Source: Nannocystis sp. RBIL2 (GTDB lineage: Bacteria > Myxococcota_A > Polyangia > Nannocystales > Nannocystaceae). Taken from it: 64,000 bases of DNA. The notes under the pieces are model-generated. The model searched no databases, was not told the DNA's origin, and saw nothing but the letters and a program-made list of their open reading frames with translations. Below are positions 8,557 to 18,246 of this stretch, in pieces. Location of the stretch: the NCBI RefSeq assembly GCF_026626745.1, contig NZ_JAPNJW010000002.1:3806151-3870150 (forward strand), in the 5' to 3' direction. A program made the translations under genes and the position numbers. The stretch's first letter is position 1. Each line of letters begins with the position of its first letter.

Positions 8557-9915
8557 TCAGCCCGGAATCACCTCCGTCTTGCAACCGAACAGCAGGTTGA
8601 TCTTGCTGCCCTGCGGGGCCGCCGAGACCTTGTCGCAGCTCACCGGGCAGAGGATGATGTTCTTCGGCGCGGCGTTGTCATCATAATACCAGCCGCCGAG
8701 CAGAGGATCGCAGGCGACGGCGCCGTCCACGTGATAGAGGGTCTCGGGGACGCCGACGTTCTGGTCGATGAACTCGACGTTGACGTAATCGGGGTCGAGC
8801 GTCTCGCCCATCGGAGGTTCGGGGATCTGCCACTGGCACGCGAGCGGCTCGCTGCCCTGGATGATCTTCGTCGCCAGATCGTCGAACAGCGCCTGGAAGG
8901 TCGGCGTGCAGGCCGGGTTGCCGAAGCTGCAATTGCAAATATCGCCGCTCACGCCGCCGGTGGTGTTGACGATCTGCTGCCACACCTGGCCGACCTGGGC
9001 CGAGTTCGGACACGCGGAGTAGGCGTAGATGCCGGACATCCGCCAGGTGCGATTACCCATGCCGTCCGACATCATCGGATCGATCGCGGTATAATCCGCG
9101 ATGAACCCGTTCGGGTTGTTGTGGTACTTGCCAGCGTCGCCCGAGCTCTCCTCGGCGTTGCGGGAGTCGTCGTCGGTGACGATGACGATGTATTTGCGCA
9201 CGCCCGGGCGCAGGTGCGGCTTGTACACCGGGAACAGCTCGACGAGCTTGCGCGCCCCGTCGACGCTCTCGATCGGCCCCGGCGGGGTCGGCTGCGAATA
9301 ATGGAAGTAGTTCGGCAGCTTGGTGTCGGCCGGGCACACCCCCGAGCCGAGCGGCGCCGGCACGCAGATGCCCGGCAAGATGAGGAACGGATCGCCGGCC
9401 AGCATCACCACGTGGACGTCGATGCCGCTGTTGATGATCTGCTGGCTGAAGCTGTTGATGTTGGCCTGCACCTGCGCGGCCTCGTCGACCATGCTGCCCG
9501 AGGTGTCGACCGCGAACACGATGTCGACCGGCTCGTAGGTCTGCTTGGCCTCCTCGGAGATGGAGCGGCAGATCTCCCCGGTATCGTCGGGGGGCGGGCC
9601 GCTGGTCTCGACAGTGCCGACATCGAGCTTCGGGGCCCCACCCGAGGTCGGGTCGCCGGGCGTGGTGCCGGTGCTGCCGTCGCTCGTGACGGTCGAGGTC
9701 GGACCGCCGTCGGTCTCGCCGCCGCTGCCGGCCGACGAGGACTCCGTGCCGGCCGACGAGGGAGCGGTCCCGGCCGAGCTCGTATCCGCGGTGATGGGCC
9801 CGAGCGAGTTGATGCCGGAGGCGGAGGTGTGCTCGGTCCGGCCGCCGTCGTCGCCACACGCGGACAGACACACGAGCGAGGCCAGCAGCGGGATGGCACG
9901 AGGACGCGAAGGCAT
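8557..9915 (-). CDS. vWA-domain lipoprotein
   Basis: 452 residues. Signal peptide with lipobox (PLLASLVCLSACG; Cys at about 20) indicates an outer-surface or periplasmic lipoprotein. A Ser/Thr/Gly-rich linker (about 25-110) leads to a von Willebrand A domain that starts DIVFAVDTSGSM, carrying the MIDAS DxSGS, with later conserved VTDDDS. The C-terminal part has several Cys pairs (CNCSFGNPAC, CPVSC). vWA domains bind protein partners through a divalent metal ion; the partner is unknown. The ATG at 9913-9915 was chosen because the signal peptide starts there; an upstream in-frame ATG would add 12 unlikely residues. It stands alone on the minus strand. Confidence 0.88.
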   Translation of the reverse strand: MPSRPRAIPLLASLVCLSACGDDGGRTEHTSASGINSLGPITADTSSAGTAPSSAGTESSSAGSGGETDGGPTSTVTSDGSTGTTPGDPTSGGAPKLDVGTVETSGPPPDDTGEICRSISEEAKQTYEPVDIVFAVDTSGSMVDEAAQVQANINSFSQQIINSGIDVHVVMLAGDPFLILPGICVPAPLGSGVCPADTKLPNYFHYSQPTPPGPIESVDGARKLVELFPVYKPHLRPGVRKYIVIVTDDDSRNAEESSGDAGKYHNNPNGFIADYTAIDPMMSDGMGNRTWRMSGIYAYSACPNSAQVGQVWQQIVNTTGGVSGDICNCSFGNPACTPTFQALFDDLATKIIQGSEPLACQWQIPEPPMGETLDPDYVNVEFIDQNVGVPETLYHVDGAVACDPLLGGWYYDDNAAPKNIILCPVSCDKVSAAPQGSKINLLFGCKTEVIPG

Positions 9916-10102
9916 GGCCCGCATCGTCGCACAGGTGGCCGCTGCACGCACGCGAGCCCGGTTCGCCTACCGGGGGAGCCAGCGTGGGGGCTGCTTGCCA
10001 CGCCGACGAACACGCGAAAATCACGAATCCGAGGGACACCGTTTCATCGAATCACCCCGGAATCGCGGGTCGGGTCGCTACGGCCGCCCCGACCAGAACC
10101 CC

Positions 10103-11101
10103 TCACGCGCCCGGTACGTAGGTGACCCACTCGCCTTCTGCCAGTGAGAACGTGTCGCAGGCCGGCAGATCGCAAGCCACATCGGCGCCGGCGAGGCGCT
10201 GGGCTTCGAGGCAGAGCGCGCCGCCGGCCGACCACACCGCCTCCATCACGCCGAGCTCGCCGGGGCTCACCACCGTGCCGGCCGCGTTCTCCCAGTGGAG
10301 GGGCGTGCCGTTTTGCGTATAGCTGTGGCCGTCGCCGCAGTAATCGGCGGTGATCATGCGCAGCGTCGCCTGCCGCTGCGCCAGGCTGGCGGCGTGGCCG
10401 GCGCCGTCGAAGTCGGACTGCGGGCCGTAGTTCATCAATTGCAGCTTCGCCGCCGCCGAGCCGGCGCAGGCGAACGTCAACCAGCGGGGCTTGTCGGCCT
10501 GGATCGTCTTCGTCTCGAGGTCGTAGGTCTCGCCGCCGATCACGGTCACCGCGCTGGTGAGGACGTCGAGCAGGTCGCCGGTACACACATTGCGCACACC
10601 GATGAGCGCGTCGAGGTCGGGGTACACGAGCGTATAGGTAGAAACCTGCGGCGCGCCCTCCGCCCACGAATCGATCTTCTGGTGCCCGAGCACCGTGATC
10701 GGCAGCGGCAGCAACGAGCCCTGCGACTGGACCAGGATCGTCGCGCCGATCAGCTGGGCTCCGCGCAGCGTGGTCCCCTGCGCCGAGCGGGCCACGAGCG
10801 CGCCCTTCTCGACCCCGAGCTCGAATTTCTGCAGGCTGAGCAGCCCGAGCGCCGGCGGGACGAAGCCGATGATCCGCACGCCCTCGGCGTTGGCGAGCCC
10901 GTCGAGGTTGAGCTCGCGGATGGCCTTGCCGTTGACCTCCGCGGAGTTGAAGCCGCAGCGCCACACCGGGCAGGTCGTCGAGCCGCCGTCGCGCGCCTCG
11001 ATCGCCTCATCCACCCATTCATCGTCGGGGAGCGCCTCCACGCATCCGCTCGCCAAAACACCTACACCCGCGATTATGCCGCCAACACCCCGAACCCGCA
11101 T
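10103..11101 (-). CDS. ADYC-domain lipoprotein
   Basis: 332 residues. Signal peptide with lipobox (GVLASGC) and an acidic start to the mature protein. The C-terminal half has the pattern of the ADYC domain known from myxobacterial secreted proteins: WLTFACAGSAAAKL, then RMITADYCGDGHSYTQ at about 245-260, and further Cys residues (ALCLEAQ, CDLPACD) probably in disulfides. The function of the domain is not known. A good ribosome site GGAGG lies before the ATG at 11099-11101, which settles the start against a longer frame. It is convergent with nothing and follows the kinase gene on the same strand after a 133-base gap. Confidence 0.88.
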   Translation of the reverse strand: MRVRGVGGIIAGVGVLASGCVEALPDDEWVDEAIEARDGGSTTCPVWRCGFNSAEVNGKAIRELNLDGLANAEGVRIIGFVPPALGLLSLQKFELGVEKGALVARSAQGTTLRGAQLIGATILVQSQGSLLPLPITVLGHQKIDSWAEGAPQVSTYTLVYPDLDALIGVRNVCTGDLLDVLTSAVTVIGGETYDLETKTIQADKPRWLTFACAGSAAAKLQLMNYGPQSDFDGAGHAASLAQRQATLRMITADYCGDGHSYTQNGTPLHWENAAGTVVSPGELGVMEAVWSAGGALCLEAQRLAGADVACDLPACDTFSLAEGEWVTYVPGA

Positions 11102-11234
11102 AAAACCTCCGCCCCCGACGCCGTCGGACACTAAACCCCAGCGCCCGTCTTCGTCAAGCACAATGTGATGATCCTATGCGCTGTGATGAATCCGCGTGCA
11201 ACCCCTACTCGCACCTCCAGCGATGATTCGCCGT

Positions 11235-14200
11235 TCAGCGACCGCGGGCCTTCACGCGGAGGCCCTCGATCGCCGCCACCCGCCAGGCGAACGCGTCGCC
11301 GGCCCCGCGGAACCACTGCTCGGCAGCGTCGAGCTCGGCGAGCGCCCGCTGCCGGTCCTCCTGGCCCTGGCCGGCCAGCAGCACGCTCGCCAGCTCGACG
11401 CGGGCTCGCGCCAGCAGCCGCGGCAGCGACACGTCGCGCGCCTGGGCGGCGACGGTGATCGACGCCAGGCCGGCGACCGCGTCGGTCAAATGCTGGCGCG
11501 CCTCGGCGAGCTCGCCCTGCGCGGCGAGGTTGAGGCCGAGGCACAAATGAAGCTCGGCCTGCTGGACCGCGAGCCACCATTCGCCGCTCGCGCCCGACGG
11601 CGCAAAGGCGGCCCGCAGTTCGGCGATCTCGTCGCCGACCGGGCCCAGGCGCAGCGCCGCATAGCCGCGGATCAGCGCGATCTCGGGGCGCGTCAGCGCG
11701 GTGTCGTCGGGCGTCAGCCGCCGCACCAGCGCCGCCGCTTCGCGCCAGGCCGAGCGAGCCGCCGCCGGCTCGCCCGCCTCTTCGTGGCGCTGGCCGAGGT
11801 GGGCCAGGCACATCGCGCGCTGGGCCACGCGGTCGGCGGCGAACCGCTCGAGCACCGAGCAGCCGCGCTCGAGCACCTCGGCGGCCATGCGCGGATCGGT
11901 GAGCGAAACGCTGGCGACGATGCGAATCACCGCGCTGTGCGGGTGGGCCGGCCCGAGCTCGGTCTCGAAGATCTCGAGCGCCCGCAGCACCAGCATCTCG
12001 CGCTCGGCCGTGCCCGAGACCACCAGCGCCAGGTTGCTCAGCGTGAAGCCGACGTCGACGTGGCGCGGGCCCAGGGCCGCCATTCGCACCGCCAGCGCCT
12101 CGCGCAGCGTGACCTCGGCCTGGTGCAGGTCGCCGATGGCGAGCAGCGCCGAGCCCATGCTGTTGAGCACCTGGCCCGACAGCCGCGCCGGTCCCTGCAA
12201 ACGCGCCGCGTATTCGCGGGCGAGGGCGATGTCCTCGCGCGTCTGCTCGGCCTGCCCGAGCTCGCGGCTGCGCCGGTGGATCCGCAGCGCCAACGCCTCG
12301 AGCGCAGTCTCGTCGACCTTGGCCCCGAAGGCCGTCAGGTAGGCGCGGGTCAGCAGCGCCTCGTCGTCGGCCCAGCGGCTGTTCATGTGAATCGTCAGCC
12401 GGGCGCGGGCGAGCAGCGCCTCGGCCAGGGCCGGCCGTGAATTGCGGGTATGGGCGGCGGCCAGCACCTCCTCGGCCAGCTCGATCGCCGCGACCTCGCG
12501 ACCGGCGCGGTCGAGCGCGCCGACCCGCTCGAGCCGCGCGCGTTGATCGGCCAGCGCCGCCCGCAGCGCCGGGTCTTCGGGCAGCGGCGCCTCGCTGGCC
12601 AGCGCGCGCAGGTCGGCGCAATCGTCGACCGGCTGCAGGCCGCGGATGATCTCGAGCCCGCGCGCCGCGACCTCGCCGTCGGCCGCGCGCAGCACCGCGA
12701 TCGCCTCGCGCAGACCGGCCTTGCGCTGCGCCAGGCACACCATTCTTTGATCGAGCAGCGCCTCCGAATTCTCACCGCGGCGGTGCGCCAGACACGAATC
12801 TTTGTGCGCGGTCATCCAGCCGCCGGCGTAGCCGTCGAGCGCGGCGGCGATCGGCGGCCACAGCTCGGTCGAGTGATACGGGCCCAGGCCTGCGAAGCGG
12901 CGATCGATCTCCTCGCGCTCGCTCGCGCCCCAGATCGCCGCGATCTCCTGCCCCGAACCATTGCAGGTCTCGTCGACCGGCGCCGGCCTGGCCGCCAGGT
13001 AGCCGCCCGCGCCGGCCAGCAGGGCCGCCAGCGTCGTGGCGGCCAGGGTCGGTCGCACGCGCGAGCGGCTGCGGTCGAGCGCTCGCAGCAGATCTTCCAT
13101 CGAAGGCCAACGCGTCTCGGGCTCGGGCCTGAGGCCGCGGGCGATCACCGCGAGCAGCCAGGCCGGCACGTGGGTGCCCGCCGGCGGTGCCCGCAATTCG
13201 CCGTACCCGACCGACAGCGCGATGCTCTGCGTCGTCTCGCCGGCGAACGGGCGCTGGCCGTACAGCGCCTCGTAGAGCGCCACGCAAAAGCTGAATTGAT
13301 CGGAGGCCGCGCTGACGACCTCGGCGCGGAACTGTTCCGGCGACATGTACGCCGGCGTGCCGACGAACTCGCGGCCGACCCACAGCGGCAATTCGGCGCC
13401 TGAACCGGCGCGCAGATGGGGCTCGATGCGGGCGGTCGTGGTGGCACACAGGCCGAAGTCGAGCACGCGCACCCGGCCGTCCTCGCCGAGCATCGCGTTG
13501 GCGGGCTTGAAGTCGCGGTGGACCAGCCCGGCCGCGTGGGCGGCCGCCAACCCGGCGCCGGCCTGGCGATACACTGCCACCACTTCTTGCCAGCTGCGGG
13601 AGCGCTCCTCGGACCAGGCCTGCAGCGTCTTGCCGCGGATGAATTCCATCGCCAGGAACACGTCCTGCCGGTGCGTGCCGACGTCGTGGACCACGACCAC
13701 GTTCGGGTGGGACAGGCGGGCCATCGCCTGGGCCTCGCGCAGCAGGCGGGTGTTGCCGCGGGACGAATTGTCCTGGCTGCGGGTGTGCAAGATCTTGAGC
13801 GCGATCTTGCGGTCGAGCTCCGGGTCGTAGGCCGAATACACCGCCCCCATCGCGCCGCTGCCGAGGCGGTCGAGCACCGTGAAGCGCCCGATCGTCTCGC
13901 CCGGCTGGACCGAGACGTTTCGCGTCGACACCCGCACCGTCTGGCCCGACTGCGAGCTCACGGTGCTGCGCGTCGGGCCGCGGCCGCCGGCGCCGACCAT
14001 CGCCGCGCCCTCGACCAGCAGCGCCCGCGTCGTCTCGGCCCGCCGCCGCAGCGCATCCGGGTCGGCGTCGCCCTCGCCCGCGTCGGTCCATACCTCTTTA
14101 TCTCGCTCCACCGCGAGCGTACGCGCCAGCGCGTCCAGCAGGTCGCCCCATCCGTCGGTGTCGGACACGGTCACACGAGGCGGCCCGGCCGACAGCCCGC

Positions 14201-14591
14201 GCCGCAGCGCGCGACGGATGCGGCGCAGCGTGGTGATCCCGACCCGCTGCCACGGCACGTGGCGCAGCCACCCGCGGACCAGCGCGGCGTCGTCGGGGTC
14301 GCCCAGCGCCTCGAGCAGCCGCGCCGCGTGCTCGCGGATCGTCGCCTCGCCGGGCTCGTCCTCCGAGGACACCGCCGCCGCGCTGAGGCGGATGAGCACG
14401 GCGATGGCCGTCAGCACGCTGGCCTCTTCGGCCGAGCGCGCCATCTCCTCCCCGGCCTGGACCAGCAGGTCGCGCGACTGACAGGGCGCGGCTTTGCGCG
14501 CCAGGATCCGCGCCGCCAAATCGAGCCTGTGCAGGTCGAGCTCGGAGAAATGATCCCAGGCGCCGGGAATCGGGCGGTGAGGTGAATCCAC
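11235..14591 (-). CDS. Ser/Thr protein kinase with TPR ectodomain
   Basis: 1118 residues. An N-terminal helical region of about 200 residues of unknown family precedes a Hanks-type kinase: Gly loop GSGAMGAVYSAYD (about 242), VAIK-type Lys in IALKIL, HRDFKPAN, DFG, and GTPAYMSPEQF. A single membrane helix follows at about 510-530. The exported part starts with a Cys-bearing domain (CNGSGQEIAAIWG, CLAHRRGE, DQRMVCLAQRKA), then TPR-like repeats to the end. The layout is the usual myxobacterial PknB/TPR sensor kinase: the outer TPRs sense, the inner kinase phosphorylates unknown targets. The start is GTG at 14589-14591 with a weak ribosome site. The ectodomain head is shared with the kinase at 48679-51591. 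Confidence 0.92.
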   Translation of the reverse strand: MDSPHRPIPGAWDHFSELDLHRLDLAARILARKAAPCQSRDLLVQAGEEMARSAEEASVLTAIAVLIRLSAAAVSSEDEPGEATIREHAARLLEALGDPDDAALVRGWLRHVPWQRVGITTLRRIRRALRRGLSAGPPRVTVSDTDGWGDLLDALARTLAVERDKEVWTDAGEGDADPDALRRRAETTRALLVEGAAMVGAGGRGPTRSTVSSQSGQTVRVSTRNVSVQPGETIGRFTVLDRLGSGAMGAVYSAYDPELDRKIALKILHTRSQDNSSRGNTRLLREAQAMARLSHPNVVVVHDVGTHRQDVFLAMEFIRGKTLQAWSEERSRSWQEVVAVYRQAGAGLAAAHAAGLVHRDFKPANAMLGEDGRVRVLDFGLCATTTARIEPHLRAGSGAELPLWVGREFVGTPAYMSPEQFRAEVVSAASDQFSFCVALYEALYGQRPFAGETTQSIALSVGYGELRAPPAGTHVPAWLLAVIARGLRPEPETRWPSMEDLLRALDRSRSRVRPTLAATTLAALLAGAGGYLAARPAPVDETCNGSGQEIAAIWGASEREEIDRRFAGLGPYHSTELWPPIAAALDGYAGGWMTAHKDSCLAHRRGENSEALLDQRMVCLAQRKAGLREAIAVLRAADGEVAARGLEIIRGLQPVDDCADLRALASEAPLPEDPALRAALADQRARLERVGALDRAGREVAAIELAEEVLAAAHTRNSRPALAEALLARARLTIHMNSRWADDEALLTRAYLTAFGAKVDETALEALALRIHRRSRELGQAEQTREDIALAREYAARLQGPARLSGQVLNSMGSALLAIGDLHQAEVTLREALAVRMAALGPRHVDVGFTLSNLALVVSGTAEREMLVLRALEIFETELGPAHPHSAVIRIVASVSLTDPRMAAEVLERGCSVLERFAADRVAQRAMCLAHLGQRHEEAGEPAAARSAWREAAALVRRLTPDDTALTRPEIALIRGYAALRLGPVGDEIAELRAAFAPSGASGEWWLAVQQAELHLCLGLNLAAQGELAEARQHLTDAVAGLASITVAAQARDVSLPRLLARARVELASVLLAGQGQEDRQRALAELDAAEQWFRGAGDAFAWRVAAIEGLRVKARGR

Positions 14592-15464
14592 GGCGACTTC
14601 GTCCGGCGGCGCTTCGGTGTCTTACAAGACGCGCTCCAACCGATCAAGCGAGCCGCGGACCGGGCCGCGGATCTCGACATTAATTGTGGTGCAGGCGAAC
14701 TTCACCCGCCGCCGCTCCTGGTTCGCGCTGATAGAACGCGTTCCGGGGCGCAATGGAACGTCGTTTCCGTGGCAATACGTTGTTGCAGACGGCGAACTTT
14801 GATTCATCTTTCCGAGCGACTGCAGTTCGTGGCCGCGCGCATCGGTGTCGGACAATTCAACACCACCGCGAGTCGCCGGCGTTCCGGCCCATTGCGGGCA
14901 ACGGTCGCCCGTCCGCACAAAGGTCCGCAGCGCCGCGGACACGGACACGCCGTCGGGCCGGCTGCGCGTTCGGGTCCGCCAGTCGCCAGTATAACGATTG
15001 TCGAGCCTTTGTTCGCCGACCGAGATTACGGTGAATGCCTGTTCGCCGCGATGTATTGTCGAGTCCGCTCTGACCAATTCAACTGACGGCGAGTGCGTCT
15101 CTCTCGTCGCAGCAATGATAACAGTGTTAGCGAGAAACAATTCTCGGTCGGAATGTACGCCGCCGCGTGAACACTGGCAGAACGCCTACTGACGAGCCCG
15201 CGTGGGGCTCTATCGGCGGGCGCCGCATCTTGCGCCGCCGGGTCGGAGGTGGTCGCTGATGCGCACCCTGCCGTTACGCCGCGACGGCGTTCGATCGCCG
15301 TGAATCCCGGGAATCTCCGGTGCTTGTGGCCACCCGCACATCTGCGGACCGGGGCGTCGAGGGTCATGGGATTGGCGCTTGACCGAGGATATGGGCCATG
15401 AGAGTTTCGACCCGCGAGAATAGTGAGAGCGCCGCCTGTGCGCGGCGCGTGGGAGGATCGAGGT
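14592..15464. other. Long intergenic stretch between divergent genes
   Basis: About 870 bases, noticeably richer in A/T than the flanks. Short frames on both strands have unlike-protein composition. Small inverted repeats are visible: CCGCGG with CCGCGG at about 14652-14669, and GAGCCC/GGGCTC at 15194-15210, which has no T run. It should carry the promoters of the kinase (leftward) and of the repeat lipoprotein (rightward). A TTGACC at 15379-15384 is a possible -35 box without a good -10. Confidence 0.4.
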
Positions 15465-16385
15465 ATGGACATGCGACGCAATGAATTACGTCTCTTCGCA
15501 CTGGCGACTGCGCTGACGTTCGGTGGGTACGCCTGCAATAGCGATCAGCTGATCGACACGGCCACCGACACCGCGTCGGACTCGGCCTCTGCCGGCCCCG
15601 CGTCCGCCACCGACACGGCGAGCGCGAGCGCCAGCGCCAGCGCCAGCGCCAGTGTCAGTGCCAGCGCCAGCGCGTCGGCCACGGCCACGGACAGCCAGAG
15701 CGGCTCCGATTCCAACTCGGACTCGCAGGCCACCACGCCCACCGAAGGGCAGGTCTCGGCGACTGACTCCGACGGCTCGGATTCGATCACCGACTCCAAC
15801 GGTCCGGCCAGCAATTCCAACACCGACTCCGTCGGCACCGTCAGCGACAGCGACGGCACCGATTCTGTCGGCACTGTCAGCGACAGCAACGGCACCGACT
15901 CCGTCGGCACTGTCAGCGATTCCAACGGCACCGTCGGCACCGACTCCATGGGTACCGTCAGCGACAGCAACGGCACCGTCGGCACCGACTCCATGGGCAC
16001 CGTCAGCGACAGCAACGGCACCGTCGGCACCGACTCCATGGGCACCGTCAGCGACACCAACGGCACCGACTCCATGGGCACCGTCAGCGACTCCGACAGC
16101 GACTCCGACACTGCAGGCCTGTGCGAGCCGGGACCGGGCGACAGCAACTGCGACGCCTGTCTCAAGGCCAACTGTTGCGACGCCTGGATCGAGTGCAACG
16201 AGGACGTCGACTGCCTGTGCCTGCTGGGTTGCGCGGAGAACGGCGGCAACGCGGTCTTCTGCGGGCTTCAGTGCCAGGTCAGCATCCCCACGCTGCTCAA
16301 CACGGTCAACAACGTCCTGGGCGAATGCGGCCTGCTCGGCGAGTGCGGCCTGGCAGTGTGCCCGATCTTCGGGTTCGTGCTCTGA
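15465..16385 (+). CDS. Asp/Ser/Thr-repeat lipoprotein with Cys-rich C-terminus
   Basis: 306 residues. Signal peptide ends in a lipobox-like GGYAC. Residues about 30-220 are low-complexity: first Ser-Ala dipeptide runs, then repeats of a unit like GTVSDSNGTVGTDSM (45 bp in DNA, nearly identical copies between about 15835 and 16095). The last 80 residues hold at least a dozen Cys (CDACLKANCC, CNEDVDCLCLLGC, CGLQC), which predicts a small disulfide-bonded domain exposed at the cell surface on a long flexible stalk. The function is unknown. The ribosome site GGGAGGATCGAGG precedes ATG 15465; an ATG two codons on is equally possible. Confidence 0.82.
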   Translation: MDMRRNELRLFALATALTFGGYACNSDQLIDTATDTASDSASAGPASATDTASASASASASASVSASASASATATDSQSGSDSNSDSQATTPTEGQVSATDSDGSDSITDSNGPASNSNTDSVGTVSDSDGTDSVGTVSDSNGTDSVGTVSDSNGTVGTDSMGTVSDSNGTVGTDSMGTVSDSNGTVGTDSMGTVSDTNGTDSMGTVSDSDSDSDTAGLCEPGPGDSNCDACLKANCCDAWIECNEDVDCLCLLGCAENGGNAVFCGLQCQVSIPTLLNTVNNVLGECGLLGECGLAVCPIFGFVL

Positions 16386-16498
16386 TCGCCCGCGGGCGCC
16401 CTCGGCCCCGGACCGAACGTGACTCGACCGCCGCGCCTGCGGTCGAGTCCGCCAGTGTGGTTTTCTCGTGACCCAGTTTGATTCCAAGGAGAATGGCA

Positions 16499-17878
16499 TT
16501 GAAGACACTACGCAGGAACACGCTCCTGGTCGCGCTCGCGGTGGCCGGAGCTCCATTGACCGAGGCCAGCGCCGCCGAGAAGGATAAAAAGACGGCGAGC
16601 GAAAAGTCCGGGATCCGGCGGTACCACCCCGAACGCAACACCGCGGAGATCGGCATCTTCCTCGGCACGGCGGTATTCGCCCGCTACCACGATTTCTACG
16701 ACCCCGCGACCGCTCCGCAGGAGCGTCTGCGACGGCCGTCGTTCGAGGGCGGCTTGCGGGTGGCCTACTTCCCGCTGAGCTTCCTCGGCCTCGAGCTCGA
16801 GGGCGGAGCACTGCCGGTCACCTACGACCCCGGCGGGAGCGCCCTGCTCTACACCTTCCGCGGCCACGGCATCCTGCAATTGCCGTTCTTCCGCGTGGTC
16901 CCGTTCATCCTCGGCGGCTACGGCTTCATGGGCCTGCGCTCGAAGCCCGAGGTCGCCGGCAACGACATCGACCCGATCGGCCATTACGGCGTGGGCGTGA
17001 AGTTCCACGTCACGCGCATGTTCACCCTGCGCCTCGACGCCCGCCACCTGATCGCCGCCCAGGCGGCCCAGCAGACCGACGGCACCAGCCACCTCGAGGT
17101 CCTCGCCGGCGCCTCGCTCACGCTCGGGCGCAAGAAGCCCGCGCCCGCCGCGAAGGAGGATCCGGACCGCGACCACGACGGCGTGGCCAACAAGGACGAC
17201 CAGTGTCCGGACGAGCCCGGCGACCTGCCCAACGGCTGTCCCGACCGCGACTCCGACGGCGACAAGGTGTTCGATTCGAAGGACCAGTGCCCGACCGTCC
17301 CGGGCATCGAACCCGACGGCTGTCCGCCGCCCGACCGCGACCGCGACGGCTTCCTCGACGCCGACGACAAGTGCCCCGAAGAGCCCGGCGTCGCGCCCGA
17401 CGGCTGCCCGGTGCGCGACAGCGACGGCGACAAGCTCCTCGACCCCGACGACAAGTGCGTCGACAAGCCGGAGACTCGCAACGGCTTCGAGGACACCGAC
17501 GGCTGCCCCGACGAGCTGCCCGCGGCAGTCACCCGCTTCACCGGCGTCATCAAGGGCATATACTTCGACCTCGGCAAGGCCAGCATCAAGCCGACCTCGA
17601 AGAAGACGATGGACGGCACGGTCAAGGTGCTCAAGGACTTCCCGGACCTGCGCGTCGAGATCGTCGGCCACACCGACAACACCGGCTCGCGCGAGGTCAA
17701 CGTCGACCTGTCGCGCCGGCGCGCCGAGTCCGTCCGCGACTACCTGGTCGGCGCCGGTATCTCTCCCGAGCGCCTGCAGACCCGCGGCGCCGGCCCCGAC
17801 GAGCCGATCGCCGACAACGGGACCGCGAAGGGCCGCGCCATCAATCGCCGCATCGAGTACAAGCTGCTCACCGAGTGA
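16499..17878 (+). CDS. OmpA-family outer membrane protein with TSP3 repeats
   Basis: 459 residues. Signal peptide (MKTLRRNTLLVALAVAGAP to about 25), an outer-membrane beta-barrel-like region (about 40-210), then calcium-binding thrombospondin-3 repeats (DRDHDGV, DSDGDKVFD, DRDRDGFLD, DSDGDKLLD with conserved Cys) at about 225-345, and a C-terminal OmpA peptidoglycan-binding domain (IYFDLGKASIKP, VEIVGHTDNTGS, NRRIEYKL). It links the outer membrane to peptidoglycan. Start: AAGGAG at 16486-16491 is well spaced (7 nt) for TTG 16499, whereas ATG 16493 would be only one base away; I therefore prefer TTG, although ATG 16493 adds just two residues. Confidence 0.9.
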   Translation: MKTLRRNTLLVALAVAGAPLTEASAAEKDKKTASEKSGIRRYHPERNTAEIGIFLGTAVFARYHDFYDPATAPQERLRRPSFEGGLRVAYFPLSFLGLELEGGALPVTYDPGGSALLYTFRGHGILQLPFFRVVPFILGGYGFMGLRSKPEVAGNDIDPIGHYGVGVKFHVTRMFTLRLDARHLIAAQAAQQTDGTSHLEVLAGASLTLGRKKPAPAAKEDPDRDHDGVANKDDQCPDEPGDLPNGCPDRDSDGDKVFDSKDQCPTVPGIEPDGCPPPDRDRDGFLDADDKCPEEPGVAPDGCPVRDSDGDKLLDPDDKCVDKPETRNGFEDTDGCPDELPAAVTRFTGVIKGIYFDLGKASIKPTSKKTMDGTVKVLKDFPDLRVEIVGHTDNTGSREVNVDLSRRRAESVRDYLVGAGISPERLQTRGAGPDEPIADNGTAKGRAINRRIEYKLLTE

Positions 17879-18246
17879 ACCGCGAGCCGACCATCGCCGA
17901 AAGCTCGCCCTGCGGCGGCGAGCCTCGGCGAGCTCCGGAACACCACCGACCCGTGGCCGCGAGGCCTCCCTCCCGGCACACGAATCACAGCTCGCCGTCG
18001 ACCTGGAAGGCGGCGGGCTCATCCCCCAAGCTGCTGGCCACGTAATCGCTAGGCGCATACGACGCCGGGGCGCGCCGTCGACCTTGAGACGGCAGACTTC
18101 GGCGTGCTCATCACAAGCTGTCGACGAGGGATACGCGAGACCTCCCTCGGCCGACGCCCGACGCCGGAGCTCGCCGTTTGGCAAGGCGGTGAGCTCCGGC
18201 GTGTTTTTCATGAATTGCCGACGAGCGCCTGCAGCCGATCGATCAA
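17879..18246. other. Intergenic region after ompA-like gene
   Basis: About 370 bases. A 7-bp hairpin, GCTCGCC/GGCGAGC at 17903-17923, follows the OmpA-like gene without a T run. A much stronger hairpin with a T run ends at 18208 and is listed separately. No coding frame between them looks real. Confidence 0.4.
18161..18208 (+). terminator. Strong hairpin plus T run upstream of 18247 gene
   Basis: A perfect 12-bp stem, ACGCCGGAGCTC (18161-18172) with GAGCTCCGGCGT (18191-18202), encloses an 18-base loop that can itself pair (GCCG...GGC), and is followed by GTTTTTC. This is the form of a rho-independent terminator reading rightward. It lies 280 bases after the OmpA-like stop and about 40 bases before the next gene, so it may end that transcript, end an unannotated leader or small RNA, or act as an attenuator. 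Confidence 0.7.

Noticed and set aside
14622..15140. 172-codon minus-strand frame in the long gap
   Set aside because: Mixed composition, no ribosome site, no motif; third-position GC is low compared with real genes here.
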